Shown: positions 37,521 through 46,553, counted from the stretch's first letter. The stretch: 64,000 nt of DNA from JAWLAT01 sp041395325 (GCA_041395325.1 JAWLAT010000010.1:100046-164045); one strand, 5' to 3'. Numbers and translations: made by a program. Notes: generated by a model not told the origin, from the letters alone.

Positions 37521-37910
37521 GTGGTCCGTCGCCTCACCCTGATGCCCGCGCTACTCGCGTGTTCCCTCAGTGCCTGTGGACTGATCTATCACCAGCCCAT
37601 CCAGCAGGGCAGTGTTCTGGAGCAGGACGACATCGACCAGCTCAAGCCCGGCATGACCAAGCGTCAGGTCAGTTTGATCATTGGCTCACCGGCCGTGATC
37701 AGCCCGTTCCGACAGAATCGTTGGGAGTACGTCTTCACCTTCCGCAATCAGGACGACGAAATCGAACGGAAGAACTTCACCGTCTACTTCGAGAACGGCA
37801 CATTGGCGCGCACCGAAGGCGACTATCAGCCGGGTGGATCAGGCGAGGACAGTGCCGGCTCCGGCAGCGCCGAGGCGGCTGTGCGCGATGTCCAGATTGA
37901 GAAGGACTGA
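37521..37910 (+). CDS. bamE: Outer membrane assembly lipoprotein BamE (OmlA/SmpA)
   Basis: 129 residues with lipoprotein signal (LTLMPALLACSLSACGLIYH). The BamE domain is clear: QGSVLEQDDIDQLKPGMTK, RQVSLIIGSPAVISPF, RWEYVFTF and the C-terminal LTVYF-like FTVYFENGTL. It is a subunit of the Bam complex that folds outer-membrane barrels. The GTG start at 37521 has GGAG six bases upstream and gives a standard signal peptide. The C-terminal Gly/Ser/Glu-rich tail is longer than usual. Confidence 0.93.
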   Translation: MVRRLTLMPALLACSLSACGLIYHQPIQQGSVLEQDDIDQLKPGMTKRQVSLIIGSPAVISPFRQNRWEYVFTFRNQDDEIERKNFTVYFENGTLARTEGDYQPGGSGEDSAGSGSAEAAVRDVQIEKD

Positions 37911-38075
37911 CTCCGAACCGATGGTTTTCGCCGCAGGCCTCTGCCCACCCGCGGAGGCCGCTGCACTCGCCTGACGGCGCTTTGTCGCGGCGCCTTTGCA
38001 GCAGCGGCCCTCGCCGCCCCTCAGTCTCGCCAGGCCCGCAAGCGTGAATCGGACCGTCAGCCCGCCCTGCCAACT

Positions 38076-38101
38076 CGACCGGCAGCCGTCGCTGCCGGTC
38101 G
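38076..38101. terminator. Perfect 11-bp hairpin between bamE and the Pro/Ala-rich gene
   Basis: CGACCGGCAGC (38076-38086) and GCTGCCGGTCG (38091-38101) enclose a 4-base CGTC loop. It lies between two convergent genes, 12 bases from the minus-strand stop, and can serve both directions. No U-tract is present. Confidence 0.6.
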
Positions 38102-38112
38102 CTGTGTAGACG

Positions 38113-39033
38113 TCAACCCTTGTCGGCGTCTTCTTCCTTCGCCTTGATCACGTACTTGCGGCCGCCTTCGGCTTGCAGTTGCTCGCCATTGAGGTCGAAT
38201 TCGCCGAGCAGCCAGTAGGCCTTCTGCGAACGCACGACCACGACGGCATCGTCGTAGACATACAACTGGTCGCCGGGCTGCAGATGTTCGGGACGCAGCT
38301 TGGCGGTCAATCGTTGCCGACCGTTGAAGATCCGCTCCAGTCGCAAGCGTGACTGCGCGTTGACCGGCAGCTCGGCCAGTTCCATCACCTTGGCTTCGAT
38401 CACCGCAGGTGCGGGCGCCGGCACTTCGGTTTCGACCGGGGGCGGGGCTGCAGGTGGAGGCGGGGCGACCGCGACAGGTGCCGGTGCAGGCGTCGGTGCT
38501 GGCGCAGGCGCTGGAGCAGGTGCCGGCTCTGGTTCGGGTTCCGGAGTCGGAGCGGGCGCTGGCGCCGGCGGTGGCGTGACTACAGGCGCCGGCGCAGGCC
38601 GAGGCGTCGGAGCCGGTGCCGGTGCCGGTGCCGGAGCTGGAGCCGCCACTGGGGCAGGTGCCGGAGCGGGTGTGGGTGCTGGCGCTGGAGCTGGTGCTGG
38701 TGCTGGTGCTGGAGCTGGTTCAGGTTCCGCAGCGACCTGGGCGGCTGCGGGAACCACACGCACGGTCACCATTTCCACCGTGGTATCACGATAGGAAATG
38801 GGAATCGGAAGCCCGGCGGCACCACGCTGCAACTGGCCAGCGATCAGGTCATGCCAGTATTCGGGCGCACTGACCTGCAGACCTTGACCACTGCGCGCGG
38901 CATCGCCGGCGATGGCCTGCAGCCGGCCGTCCGCACTGCCCTGCAACAATTGATCGCCGGTCACATCCAGCGTCTGCGCTAGAGCGCTCAGGGGGGCCAG
39001 CATCGCCAGGGCCCACCACCTCAGCTTTCTCAT
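38113..39033 (-). CDS. Secreted Pro/Ala-rich linker protein, function unknown
   Basis: 306 residues. A signal peptide (MRKLRWWALAMLAPLSALAQ) is followed by an 80-residue N-terminal domain and about 110 residues made almost wholly of Pro-Ala, Pro-Glu and Pro-Thr pairs (about 101-210). A folded C-terminal domain of about 95 residues follows (RLRLERIFNGRQRLTAKLRP, then GDQLYVYDDAVVV). The design, two domains on an extended rod, resembles TonB-like or wall-spanning proteins, but there is no TonB motif and no N-terminal anchor. The DNA of the rod is a slipped hexamer repeat (GGTGCT-type, 38400-38740), so length variation between strains is likely. Confidence 0.65.
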   Translation of the reverse strand: MRKLRWWALAMLAPLSALAQTLDVTGDQLLQGSADGRLQAIAGDAARSGQGLQVSAPEYWHDLIAGQLQRGAAGLPIPISYRDTTVEMVTVRVVPAAAQVAAEPEPAPAPAPAPAPAPAPTPAPAPAPVAAPAPAPAPAPAPTPRPAPAPVVTPPPAPAPAPTPEPEPEPAPAPAPAPAPTPAPAPVAVAPPPPAAPPPVETEVPAPAPAVIEAKVMELAELPVNAQSRLRLERIFNGRQRLTAKLRPEHLQPGDQLYVYDDAVVVVRSQKAYWLLGEFDLNGEQLQAEGGRKYVIKAKEEDADKG

Positions 39034-39229
39034 TCTTGTCCCCTTTCATTCGTGGCTGCAGCGCAGCCAACCTCAAAGCGCCCAAGTATGGCACTGCGTA
39101 AAGATGTGGAGCTTAACGGTCCGCTGAACATGGTCAGCGCCCGCGACCCTAGCCCAAAAGTCGCCTGACTCGATAGCCGCCGAAGGTCATGGATTGTGCC
39201 CACGACGCCGCGGTCACAGGGTGGAAAAC

Positions 39230-40558
39230 TCAGACCAGACCGCCGTGTGCCAATTTTTGCGGATCCAGCCATTGATCCAGCTGCGCCGCGTCCAGATCGG
39301 TGTGCTCCAGCAGCACGTCGCGAATGGTGCGACCTTCGCGGTAGGCCAGCTTGGCCAGCTCGGCGCCGCGGGCGTAGCCCAGTTGCTGGTTCAACGCGGT
39401 GATCAGAATCGGATTGCGGGCCAGCAGATCGTCCAGCCGATCCTGCCGCACACGCAATCCGGCCATGCCCTTGTCGGCCAGATGGCGCATCCCGCGATCG
39501 AGCAGTTCGATGCTCTCGATCAGGGCATCACCGATGACGGGCAACATCACGTTGAGCTGAAAATTGCCCGACTGACCGGCCAGGGTGACGCAGCTGTCAT
39601 TGCCGATGACCCGCGCACAGACCATCGCCAGCGCCTCGGGAATCACCGGATTGACCTTGCCCGGCATGATGCTCGAGCCGGCCTGCAGCGCCGGCAACTC
39701 GATTTCGCCCAAGCCGGCGATCGGGCCGGAGTTCATCCAGCGCAGGTCATTGCAGATCTTCAGCAGGCTCACCGCCAGCGTGCGCAACTGGCCGGACAGC
39801 TCGACGCATTCGTCCTTGGCGGCGATGTGCTCGAAAGCGTTCTCGGCGACGCTGAACTCCACCCCTGTGAGTTCGTCCAACGCCACCACCGCCAGGTCGG
39901 CAAACTCCGGGTGACAGTTCAATCCGGTGCCCACCGCGGTGCCACCCAAGGGCAATCGCGCCACCCGGCACAGCGTGTCCTGCAGCCGCTCTCGGTTGCT
40001 GCGTAGCTGTGCGGCCCAGGCTCCGAACTCCTGCCCCAGCGTCAGGGGCACCGCATCCATCAGATGGGTGCGACCGGTCTTGACCTGATCGGCGTGCGTT
40101 TCAGCCAGACCGTCGATGACTTCAATCAGATGCTCCAGTGCGTCCAGCAAACCCTCGCAGGCCAGGCAGGCGGCGACCTGAATTGTGGCCGGGATGACGT
40201 CGTTGCTGGACTGCCCGAAGTTGACGTGATCATTGGGATGGGCCTGCAGGCCTTCAGCCGCCACCAGCGCGCTGATCACCTCATTGGCATTCATGTTGGT
40301 CGAGGTGCCCGACCCGGTCTGGTAGACATCCAGCGGGAACTGATCATCGTGCTCGTGCCGGGCTACCGCCAGCGCTGCCCGTTCGATGGCCAGTCCCAGA
40401 TCGGCCGGGAGCAGGCCCAGCGAGCGGTTGGCTCGAGCGGCGGCGGCCTTGATCAGACCCAGCGCACAGATCAGCGGCGCCCGCCAGGGCTTGCCGGAGA
40501 TGGCGAAATTGTCGATGGCCAATCGCGTCTGTTCACCCCACAGGGGTTCGCTAGCCAT
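39230..40558 (-). CDS. fumC: Class II fumarate hydratase
   Basis: A 442-residue iron-independent fumarase of the TCA cycle. Family motifs are present: QTGSGTSTNMNANEVISALV, NFGQSSNDVIPAT, the substrate loop GRTHLMDAVPLTLGQEF and the superfamily signature GSSIMPGKVNPVIPEA. Met at 40558 (MASEPLWGEQTRLAIDNF) starts exactly as in homologues. It is divergent from purB, a member of the same superfamily, across 107 bp. Confidence 0.97.
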   Translation of the reverse strand: MASEPLWGEQTRLAIDNFAISGKPWRAPLICALGLIKAAAARANRSLGLLPADLGLAIERAALAVARHEHDDQFPLDVYQTGSGTSTNMNANEVISALVAAEGLQAHPNDHVNFGQSSNDVIPATIQVAACLACEGLLDALEHLIEVIDGLAETHADQVKTGRTHLMDAVPLTLGQEFGAWAAQLRSNRERLQDTLCRVARLPLGGTAVGTGLNCHPEFADLAVVALDELTGVEFSVAENAFEHIAAKDECVELSGQLRTLAVSLLKICNDLRWMNSGPIAGLGEIELPALQAGSSIMPGKVNPVIPEALAMVCARVIGNDSCVTLAGQSGNFQLNVMLPVIGDALIESIELLDRGMRHLADKGMAGLRVRQDRLDDLLARNPILITALNQQLGYARGAELAKLAYREGRTIRDVLLEHTDLDAAQLDQWLDPQKLAHGGLV

Positions 40559-40665
40559 GGCGTCGCTCCAGCCGGGTCGAAGCTTCAGTGTAGTGGACGC
40601 GCTCGCCGCCGCGGGGCCGAGGGGGTACCATCCGCAGCCCTTTCGAGTACCCGCCGGGACCTCGC

Positions 40666-42027
40666 ATGTCCGCGCTTCTCGCCCTCTCTCCGCTGGACGG
40701 TCGCTATGCCGACAGCGTCGCCGCACTGCGCCCGCATCTGAGCGAGTTCGGCCTGATCCACAACCGCGTCCGGGTCGAACTGGCCTGGCTGCAGGCACTC
40801 GCGGACTGCCCCCAGCTGAGCGAATTGCCCGCGGCCGATGACGCGGCGCGGGACTGGCTGGCCGCCCTGGGCGAGCACTTTGATATCGCCGCCGCAGAGC
40901 GCGTCAAGCAGATCGAGGCGACCACCCGCCACGACGTCAAGGCGGTCGAGTACTGGCTGAAGGAACGTCTGGCCGAGCACCCGTTCTGGTCGACCCACGC
41001 AGAATTCGTCCACTTCGCCTGCACCAGTGAGGACATCAACAACCTCGCCTATGCGTTGATGCTGCAACAGGCCCGGGCCGAGGTCCTGCTGCCGACCCTG
41101 GATGCGCTGATCGAGATGCTGCGCACACAGGCGCATGCGCTGGCCGATCTGCCCATGCTGTCGCGCACGCATGGCCAGGCCGCCTCTCCCACGACGCTGG
41201 GCAAGGAACTGGCCAACGTCGTCGCCCGGCTGCGGCGGGCCCGCCAGGGTCTGGCCGACGTGCGCATCGACGGCAAGCTCAATGGCGCGGTCGGCAATTA
41301 CAACGCCCATCTGGCGGCGGCGCCGGAGATTGACTGGGAATCGCTGGCCGCGGGCGTGATCCGGTCGCTGGGCCTGCAGTTCAACGCCTGGACCACGCAG
41401 ATCGAGCCGCACGACTGGATCGCCGAGCTGTGCGATGCGCAACGCCGCATCGACGTGATCCTGATCGACTTCTGTCGTGACGTCTGGGGCTACATCTCGC
41501 TGGGATACTTCCGCCAGGCCACGGTCGCCGGCGAAGTGGGCTCGTCGACGATGCCGCACAAGGTCAATCCGATCGACTTTGAGAACGCTGAAGGCAATTT
41601 TGGCCTCGCCGATGCCCTGCTCGGCCATCTGGCGCAGAAGCTGCCCGTCTCGCGCTGGCAGCGGGATCTCACCGATTCCACCGTGCTGCGCAATCTGGGC
41701 GTTGCCTTCGGTCATGCGCTGCTGGGCATGCACAGTCTGCGTCGTGGCCTGGGCAAGCTCAGCGCCGATCCGGCTCGCCTGGCGGCAGACCTGGAGCAGA
41801 ACTGGGAGGTGCTGGGCGAAGCCATTCAGACCGTGATGCGCCGCCACGGCTTGCCCGAACCCTACGAGCGCCTCAAGGCGCTGACCCGCGGACAGCGCAT
41901 CGACGCCGAGCGACTGCGGGCTTTCGTCGATGGCCTGGAACTGCCTGCTGATGTGCGCGAGCGCCTGCGCAGCATGACGCCGGCCGACTACACCGGCCTC
42001 GCGGCCACCCTCGCCCGTCGCATCTGA
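40666..42027 (+). CDS. purB: Adenylosuccinate lyase
   Basis: A 453-residue purine enzyme that releases fumarate from SAICAR and adenylosuccinate. It has the N-terminal LSPLDGRYADSVAALRPHLS, CTSEDINNLAYALML, the catalytic RTHGQAASPTTLGKELAN and the signature SSTMPHKVNPIDFENAEGN of the long proteobacterial PurB type. A roxA-like gene follows after only eight bases, so both are probably co-transcribed. Confidence 0.97.
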   Translation: MSALLALSPLDGRYADSVAALRPHLSEFGLIHNRVRVELAWLQALADCPQLSELPAADDAARDWLAALGEHFDIAAAERVKQIEATTRHDVKAVEYWLKERLAEHPFWSTHAEFVHFACTSEDINNLAYALMLQQARAEVLLPTLDALIEMLRTQAHALADLPMLSRTHGQAASPTTLGKELANVVARLRRARQGLADVRIDGKLNGAVGNYNAHLAAAPEIDWESLAAGVIRSLGLQFNAWTTQIEPHDWIAELCDAQRRIDVILIDFCRDVWGYISLGYFRQATVAGEVGSSTMPHKVNPIDFENAEGNFGLADALLGHLAQKLPVSRWQRDLTDSTVLRNLGVAFGHALLGMHSLRRGLGKLSADPARLAADLEQNWEVLGEAIQTVMRRHGLPEPYERLKALTRGQRIDAERLRAFVDGLELPADVRERLRSMTPADYTGLAATLARRI

Positions 42028-42035
42028 GCATCCCC

Positions 42036-43214
42036 ATGTCGCTGCCCATCGAGATCGAAGGCGCCGGCCAGCTGTTGGGCATGCCGGTCGAGGACTTTCT
42101 GCGCGACTATTGGCAGCAGCGTCCGCTGCTGATCCGGCAGGCTTTCGAAGGATTCCAGTCACCACTGAGCGGCGATGATCTGGCCGCGCTGTCGCTGCAG
42201 GAGGAGGCGCTGTCACGTCTGGTACTGCACGACCGCCGCCGGCGTCGCTGGACGCTGGAAACCGGCCCTTTCGACGATGATCGCTTCGACGATCTGCCCG
42301 AGCGGGACTGGAGTCTGCTGGTGCAGGACGTCGACAAGTGGGATCCGGACGTCGGTGCCCTGCTGGCCGAGTTCGATTTCCTGCCGCGCTGGCGCATCGA
42401 CGACATCATGGTCAGCTTCGCCGCGCCAGGCGGATCGGTTGGCGCCCACGTCGATCAGTACGATGTGTTCCTGCTGCAGGGTATGGGGCAGCGCGAGTGG
42501 GCCATCGACGCCAGCCCGAATCCCGACCTGAGTCTGCAGCCCGGCGCGCCACTGAAGCTGCTGCGCCAGTTCAAGGCCAGCCATCGCTGGCGGCTGCAGC
42601 CGGGCGACATGCTCTATCTGCCGCCGGGTGTGCCACATCACGGCGTGGCCATCGATCCCTGTCTGACCCTGTCGGTGGGCATGCGCGCTCCGTCGCTGCA
42701 GGAACTGCTGCTGGCGGTCGTGCAGGCGCATGCGCGGACGCTGCCGGAAGAAGACCGCTATCGTGATCCCCCGCTGCAACCGGCGCGGGATTCCGCTGAG
42801 CTCTCGCCATCCGCATTGGCTGGGTTGGCCGAGGCGCTGCAACAGGCCCTGCAGGGCGCGCCGACGGCGGGACCGGCGCTGCAGGCGATCCTGCTGCGCT
42901 ACCTCAGCCACTATCGGGCGCCACGCGAGGCACAGCCGCGCGCACGCCCCATGGGACCTTCAGCATTGTTGGGGCGTCTGCGTGAAGGGGCCCTGCTGTG
43001 GCCCGACCACTGGCTGCGCTGGCTGCACGATGGCGGGGATCCGGCGTTGCTGGCCGTGGCCGGACACAGCGTGACGCTATCGGGCGAACTGGCCCGCGAC
43101 CTGTGCGCCGGCGCCGCGATCGACGCTGGCGACTGGGCCGAGCTGAGCCCGGCTGATCAGGAGAGCCTGCGCACATTGCTCAACCTTGGTGCGCTGCAGC
43201 TGCGCAAGCCCTGA
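42036..43214 (+). CDS. roxA: Ribosomal oxygenase (L16 arginine hydroxylase, RoxA/YcfD-type)
   Basis: A 392-residue JmjC-type Fe(II)/2-oxoglutarate oxygenase. The iron facial triad is H138 and D140 in GAHVDQYDVFLLQ and a His of PPGVPHHG (201 or 202). The C-terminal winged-helix/dimer region is present. In E. coli the enzyme hydroxylates an arginine of ribosomal protein L16. The purB-roxA pairing is conserved in gammaproteobacteria as far as I know. Confidence 0.93.
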   Translation: MSLPIEIEGAGQLLGMPVEDFLRDYWQQRPLLIRQAFEGFQSPLSGDDLAALSLQEEALSRLVLHDRRRRRWTLETGPFDDDRFDDLPERDWSLLVQDVDKWDPDVGALLAEFDFLPRWRIDDIMVSFAAPGGSVGAHVDQYDVFLLQGMGQREWAIDASPNPDLSLQPGAPLKLLRQFKASHRWRLQPGDMLYLPPGVPHHGVAIDPCLTLSVGMRAPSLQELLLAVVQAHARTLPEEDRYRDPPLQPARDSAELSPSALAGLAEALQQALQGAPTAGPALQAILLRYLSHYRAPREAQPRARPMGPSALLGRLREGALLWPDHWLRWLHDGGDPALLAVAGHSVTLSGELARDLCAGAAIDAGDWAELSPADQESLRTLLNLGALQLRKP

Positions 43215-43259
43215 GCGCACTGTGGCAAGCTGAAGTCCTCGCCAGCCCCGACCGCTGCC

Positions 43260-44222
43260 ATGATCGAATCGCGCTATTTCGTCGAGCCTGCCAACTGGGA
43301 CCACGATGCCGAGCAGTTGAGGCAGCTGCGCGAGACCGTCTTCATCATCGAGCAGCAGGTCAGTCGCGACGAGGAGTGGGATGGGCTGGACCCAGACTGC
43401 CTGCACGTGCTGGCCCGCACTCCGGACGGCACTGCCATCGGCACCGGACGCCTCAGCCCGACCGGCAAGATTGGCCGCATGGCCGTGCTGGCGCCTTGGC
43501 GAGGTCAGGGGGTGGGCTCTGCCCTGTTGCAGGCGCTGATCGACCTGGCCCGCGAGAAGCACATGACTCGGCTGTACCTGCACGCCCAGGTCAGCGCGAT
43601 CCCTTTCTATGAACGTCACGGCTTCATCGCCCAGGGCCCGCTGTTCGAAGAGGCTGCCATCGAGCACCGCAAGATGCAGCTCGATCTGCCCTACCCCGAA
43701 CCCATTCCACGCGGTGGCCAGACCGAGGCCGCCGACGAGCGCATTGGCCGCCTGCTGACCTGCGACACCCTGGTCGGCTGTCGCGAGGTGACGCAGGCCA
43801 TTGCCGAACGCGCCCGCCACGAGCTGTGTCTGTACACGCGCGATCTGGAGGCCCCGCTGTATGACCACGATGCCTTCATCGAGCAATGCCGCCGCATCGC
43901 GCTGTCCGGCCGTCACGCGCGTCTGCGTGTGCTGCTGCAGGACACCGCCAGGGTCGCTCGCGATGGCCATCGGCTGGTCGGTCTGGCGCAGCGATTGAGT
44001 ACGGCGATTCACATCCGCCAGCCGCAAGGTGACGACCTGCAATACGCCGCCGCCTTCCTGCTCAACGACCGCGCCAGCTATCTGTTCCGCAGCGCCGGCG
44101 ACCGCTGGGAGGGCGAGGGAGACCTCTATCACCCACCGCGTCAGGGTGAGCTGCAGCGCTATTTCGATGCGGTCTGGGAGCGCTCGCCGGAACCGGCCGA
44201 GCTGCGCCGGCTCAGCCTGTAG
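43260..44222 (+). CDS. GNAT acetyltransferase fused to a DUF7931-like domain
   Basis: 320 residues. Residues 1-150 are a GNAT fold of the ElaA/YjcF kind: VFIIEQQVSRDEEWDG, GRLSPTGKIGRMAVLAPWRG, QGVGSALLQALID and the terminal YERHGFIAQGPLFEE. Residues about 155-320 form a second domain (LTCDTLVGCREVTQAIAERA, YTRDLEAPLYDHDAFIEQCR, LLNDRASYLFR) that resembles DUF7931. The acyl acceptor is unknown. It lies 46 bases after roxA on the same strand. Confidence 0.8.
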   Translation: MIESRYFVEPANWDHDAEQLRQLRETVFIIEQQVSRDEEWDGLDPDCLHVLARTPDGTAIGTGRLSPTGKIGRMAVLAPWRGQGVGSALLQALIDLAREKHMTRLYLHAQVSAIPFYERHGFIAQGPLFEEAAIEHRKMQLDLPYPEPIPRGGQTEAADERIGRLLTCDTLVGCREVTQAIAERARHELCLYTRDLEAPLYDHDAFIEQCRRIALSGRHARLRVLLQDTARVARDGHRLVGLAQRLSTAIHIRQPQGDDLQYAAAFLLNDRASYLFRSAGDRWEGEGDLYHPPRQGELQRYFDAVWERSPEPAELRRLSL

Positions 44223-44232
44223 GCCTCAACCG

Positions 44233-44838
44233 TCAGCCGGCGTCGTCATACGCCTGGCGGAGCCAGCCTACGAGTTCGGCATCGACCTCGGCCGCCGTGC
44301 TCAGGCGAACCCGGTGGCTGACCATCGCATTGAAGCTGCCGGAGGCTTCCAGCCGTGCGCCGGCCGGCACGCCCTTGAGCTGCACGCCGACATCGACCCG
44401 GGTCTTGGTCGAGGGCTGCACCAGCGCGAACTGCCGCTTGCGACGCAGGCTGACGTAGGCCTTCTTCGGCGCCTCTTCGACGTCGTCGCCAAAGCCCTGC
44501 ACGGCCGCCAGCAGGGCATCATAGATGGGCCGCAGGCTGGCCTTGTCCCCGCCGTACTGTGCTTCCACCAGATCCGTTTCCGGCGCACCCGCCGCCGCGG
44601 GTGTTGCAGCCGACGCTTGCCCCAGTTTGGCCAGCAGGGACGGATCTCGCGCCGACAACGCGATCAGATTGGCGTAGCCGTGCGTCAGCCCCTGTTCGCC
44701 CTTGAGCCACTTCATCATCTCGCCGTGCTTGACCGCGCCCGTCGCCAGCGTCTGCTGCACCCAATCGCCGAGACTGCGCCCGGTATTGCGCTGCAGGTTG
44801 GCCACCATCGTCAGTGCCGCCTGATCCACGTTGCTCAT
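44233..44838 (-). CDS. DUF4287/DUF5655 domain protein
   Basis: A 201-residue soluble protein. The N-terminal part (MVANLQRNTGRSLGDWVQQT, then KWLKGEQGLTHGYANLIAL) matches DUF4287. The C-terminal part (about 95-200, PIYDALLAAVQGFGDDVEEA, then SLRRKRQFALVQPSTKTRVD) matches the DUF5655 transport-associated type. Its role is unknown. It is convergent with the GNAT gene (10 bp between stops) and divergent from the GTPase. Confidence 0.72.
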   Translation of the reverse strand: MSNVDQAALTMVANLQRNTGRSLGDWVQQTLATGAVKHGEMMKWLKGEQGLTHGYANLIALSARDPSLLAKLGQASAATPAAAGAPETDLVEAQYGGDKASLRPIYDALLAAVQGFGDDVEEAPKKAYVSLRRKRQFALVQPSTKTRVDVGVQLKGVPAGARLEASGSFNAMVSHRVRLSTAAEVDAELVGWLRQAYDDAG

Positions 44839-44982
44839 CGCCACTCCCCGTTGCCTTGAGTTCCGCCGAGTCGGCCGGCGCAGCCTATCCGGCCCGCCGA
44901 TTCGTGGCCACAGCATAGGCCACCGACCCTCTCGGCACTCGTGTAGTCTTGCGCCAAACGCCCCTTTTTGACCTGGAAACCC

Positions 44983-46233
44983 ATGCGCGAGAGCCTGCAA
45001 CAGCTGCTCGACGACCCCGCCATTCCCGACAGCGTGCGTCAGGCGCTGGCGCCGGAGTTCGAGGAGATGCGACAGATGCTGGCGCGGCTGGACGAGGGCG
45101 AGCTGCATCTGGCGGTGTTCGGACGGGTCAGTGTCGGGAAATCGGCATTGCTCAATGCGCTGCTGGGGCAGCCGTTGTTCGAAGTCGGCGTCCTGCACGG
45201 GACCACCACCCGCGCACATCAGGCCCGCTGGGAGGAGCAGATCGCCGCTGGCGTGCATTTCATTGATACGCCGGGCATCAATGAACTCGATGGTCAGGCC
45301 CGCGAGCAACTCGCCGTGGACGTTGCCGAGCGCGCCGATCTGGTGCTGTTTGTCGCCGATGGCGATCTCACCGCCAGTGAGCTGAGCGCCCTGGAACGAT
45401 TGCAGCAGACTCAGCGCCCGGTGCTGCTGGTGCTCAACAAGGCCGATCGCTATACCCGGGCGGAGCGGCAGTCGCTGCTGGAGCGGCTGCGCCAGCATGT
45501 GCAAGGCTGGATCCGCGCCGAGGACGTGGTCGCGGTCAGCGCCTTGCCGGCCAGTCGTACCGTGATTCGGATCGATGCCGCCGGCGTCGAGCACGAGCAA
45601 CAGGAACAGCCGGACAGTGACGTGGCCGAACTTCGCGAGCGGATCACCGCGATTGTGGCGCGGGAGGGCAAGACGCTGTCGGCGATCAACGCCGGCCTGT
45701 TCGCCGGGCGGCTGGCCGATCAGGTCGGGCACCGGATCACCGAGGTGCGCCAGGAACTGGCGCAGAAACTGATCCGCAACTACTGCCTGGCCAAGGGTCT
45801 GGCGGTGGCCGTCAATCCCATTCCGGTGGCCGATCTGCTGTCGGCGGCGGCGCTGGACGTCAGCATGGTGCTGCACCTGAGTCGGCTCTACGGCCTGCCG
45901 CTCAGCCGCACCGAGGCCGGCAAGCTGGTCACGACGATCGTGGTGCAGCTGGCGGCATTGATGGGCGCGATCTGGGGTGTGCATCTGGTGTCGGCGGCGC
46001 TGAAGGGCCTGTCGGCAGGCCTGTCGACGGCACTGACAGCCGGCGCGCAGGGCGCGTTGGCCTGGTATGCCACCCGCATCATCGGCGAAGCGGCAACCGA
46101 CTGGCTGGCCCGCGGCAAGAGCTGGGGTGAGCAGGGCCCGAAACGGGCGTTGCAGCAGATCCTGTCGGGTCTGGACCGCGACTCCATCCTGCGTGACGCG
46201 CGCGAACAGATCCTGGCCCGATTGAAGGGTTGA
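44983..46233 (+). CDS. Era-like GTPase with C-terminal DUF697 membrane domain
   Basis: 416 residues. The G motifs are G1 GRVSVGKS (47-54), G3 DTPG (95-98) and G4 NKAD (152-155), with the switch I Thr in GTTTRAHQ. The C-terminal half (about 240-400) is a DUF697-like region with hydrophobic segments (PIPVADLLSAAALDVSMVLH, and a glycine-rich GLSAGLSTALTAGAQGALAW). This is the YcjX/YfjP-like group of poorly known membrane-associated GTPases. The ATG at 44983 has GGAAA upstream; an earlier TTG adds five residues. A thioredoxin-fold gene follows after 10 bases. Confidence 0.8.
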   Translation: MRESLQQLLDDPAIPDSVRQALAPEFEEMRQMLARLDEGELHLAVFGRVSVGKSALLNALLGQPLFEVGVLHGTTTRAHQARWEEQIAAGVHFIDTPGINELDGQAREQLAVDVAERADLVLFVADGDLTASELSALERLQQTQRPVLLVLNKADRYTRAERQSLLERLRQHVQGWIRAEDVVAVSALPASRTVIRIDAAGVEHEQQEQPDSDVAELRERITAIVAREGKTLSAINAGLFAGRLADQVGHRITEVRQELAQKLIRNYCLAKGLAVAVNPIPVADLLSAAALDVSMVLHLSRLYGLPLSRTEAGKLVTTIVVQLAALMGAIWGVHLVSAALKGLSAGLSTALTAGAQGALAWYATRIIGEAATDWLARGKSWGEQGPKRALQQILSGLDRDSILRDAREQILARLKG

Positions 46234-46243
46234 GGCAGAGCTG

Positions 46244-46477
46244 ATGTCGACACCCGAGATGATTCTCTACGGCAAGGCCGACTGCGGTCTCTGTGACCAA
46301 GCGCAGCAACTGCTCGCCGCAGCGGGCCTGGAAGCCCGCCACGTCGATGTGGAGGCCGATGACGAACTGATGGCGCAGTACGGGCTGCGCATACCCGTGC
46401 TGGCCGACAGCCAGGGCCGCGAGCTTGACTGGCCCTTCGACGAGCTGAGCCTCGCTGACTGGCTGCATCCGGACTGA
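46244..46477 (+). CDS. Glutaredoxin-like thioredoxin-fold protein (DUF836 type)
   Basis: A 77-residue minimal thioredoxin fold with an N-terminal CxxC (KADCGLCDQA at about 11-20), the cis-Pro in LRIPVLAD and a C-terminal helix (DELSLADWLHPD). It belongs to the DUF836/YruB-like glutaredoxin relatives. It is probably co-transcribed with the upstream GTPase. Its redox partner is unknown. Confidence 0.83.
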   Translation: MSTPEMILYGKADCGLCDQAQQLLAAAGLEARHVDVEADDELMAQYGLRIPVLADSQGRELDWPFDELSLADWLHPD

Positions 46478-46498
46478 GCCCACCCGATCTCCTCGCCC

Positions 46499-46527
46499 TT
46501 GTGAAGCGTGCGCTCGATCAATATATT
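46499..46527 (+). promoter_or_regulatory. Sigma-70-type promoter of the rhodanese gene
   Basis: TTGTGA (46499-46504) and TATATT (46522-46527) are separated by exactly 17 bases in AT-rich sequence. Predicted start of transcription is near 46534. Confidence 0.5.
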
Positions 46528-46529
46528 AG

Positions 46530-46553
46530 CCTTCGTTGATTTACAAACGAAGG
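46530..46553 (+). promoter_or_regulatory. 8-bp dyad over the transcription start and ribosome-binding site of the rhodanese gene
   Basis: CCTTCGTT (46530-46537) and AACGAAGG (46546-46553) are perfect inverted repeats with an 8-base centre. The right arm overlaps the Shine-Dalgarno AAGGAG (46550-46555). It may be an operator at +1 or an RNA hairpin hiding the ribosome-binding site. Confidence 0.5.
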
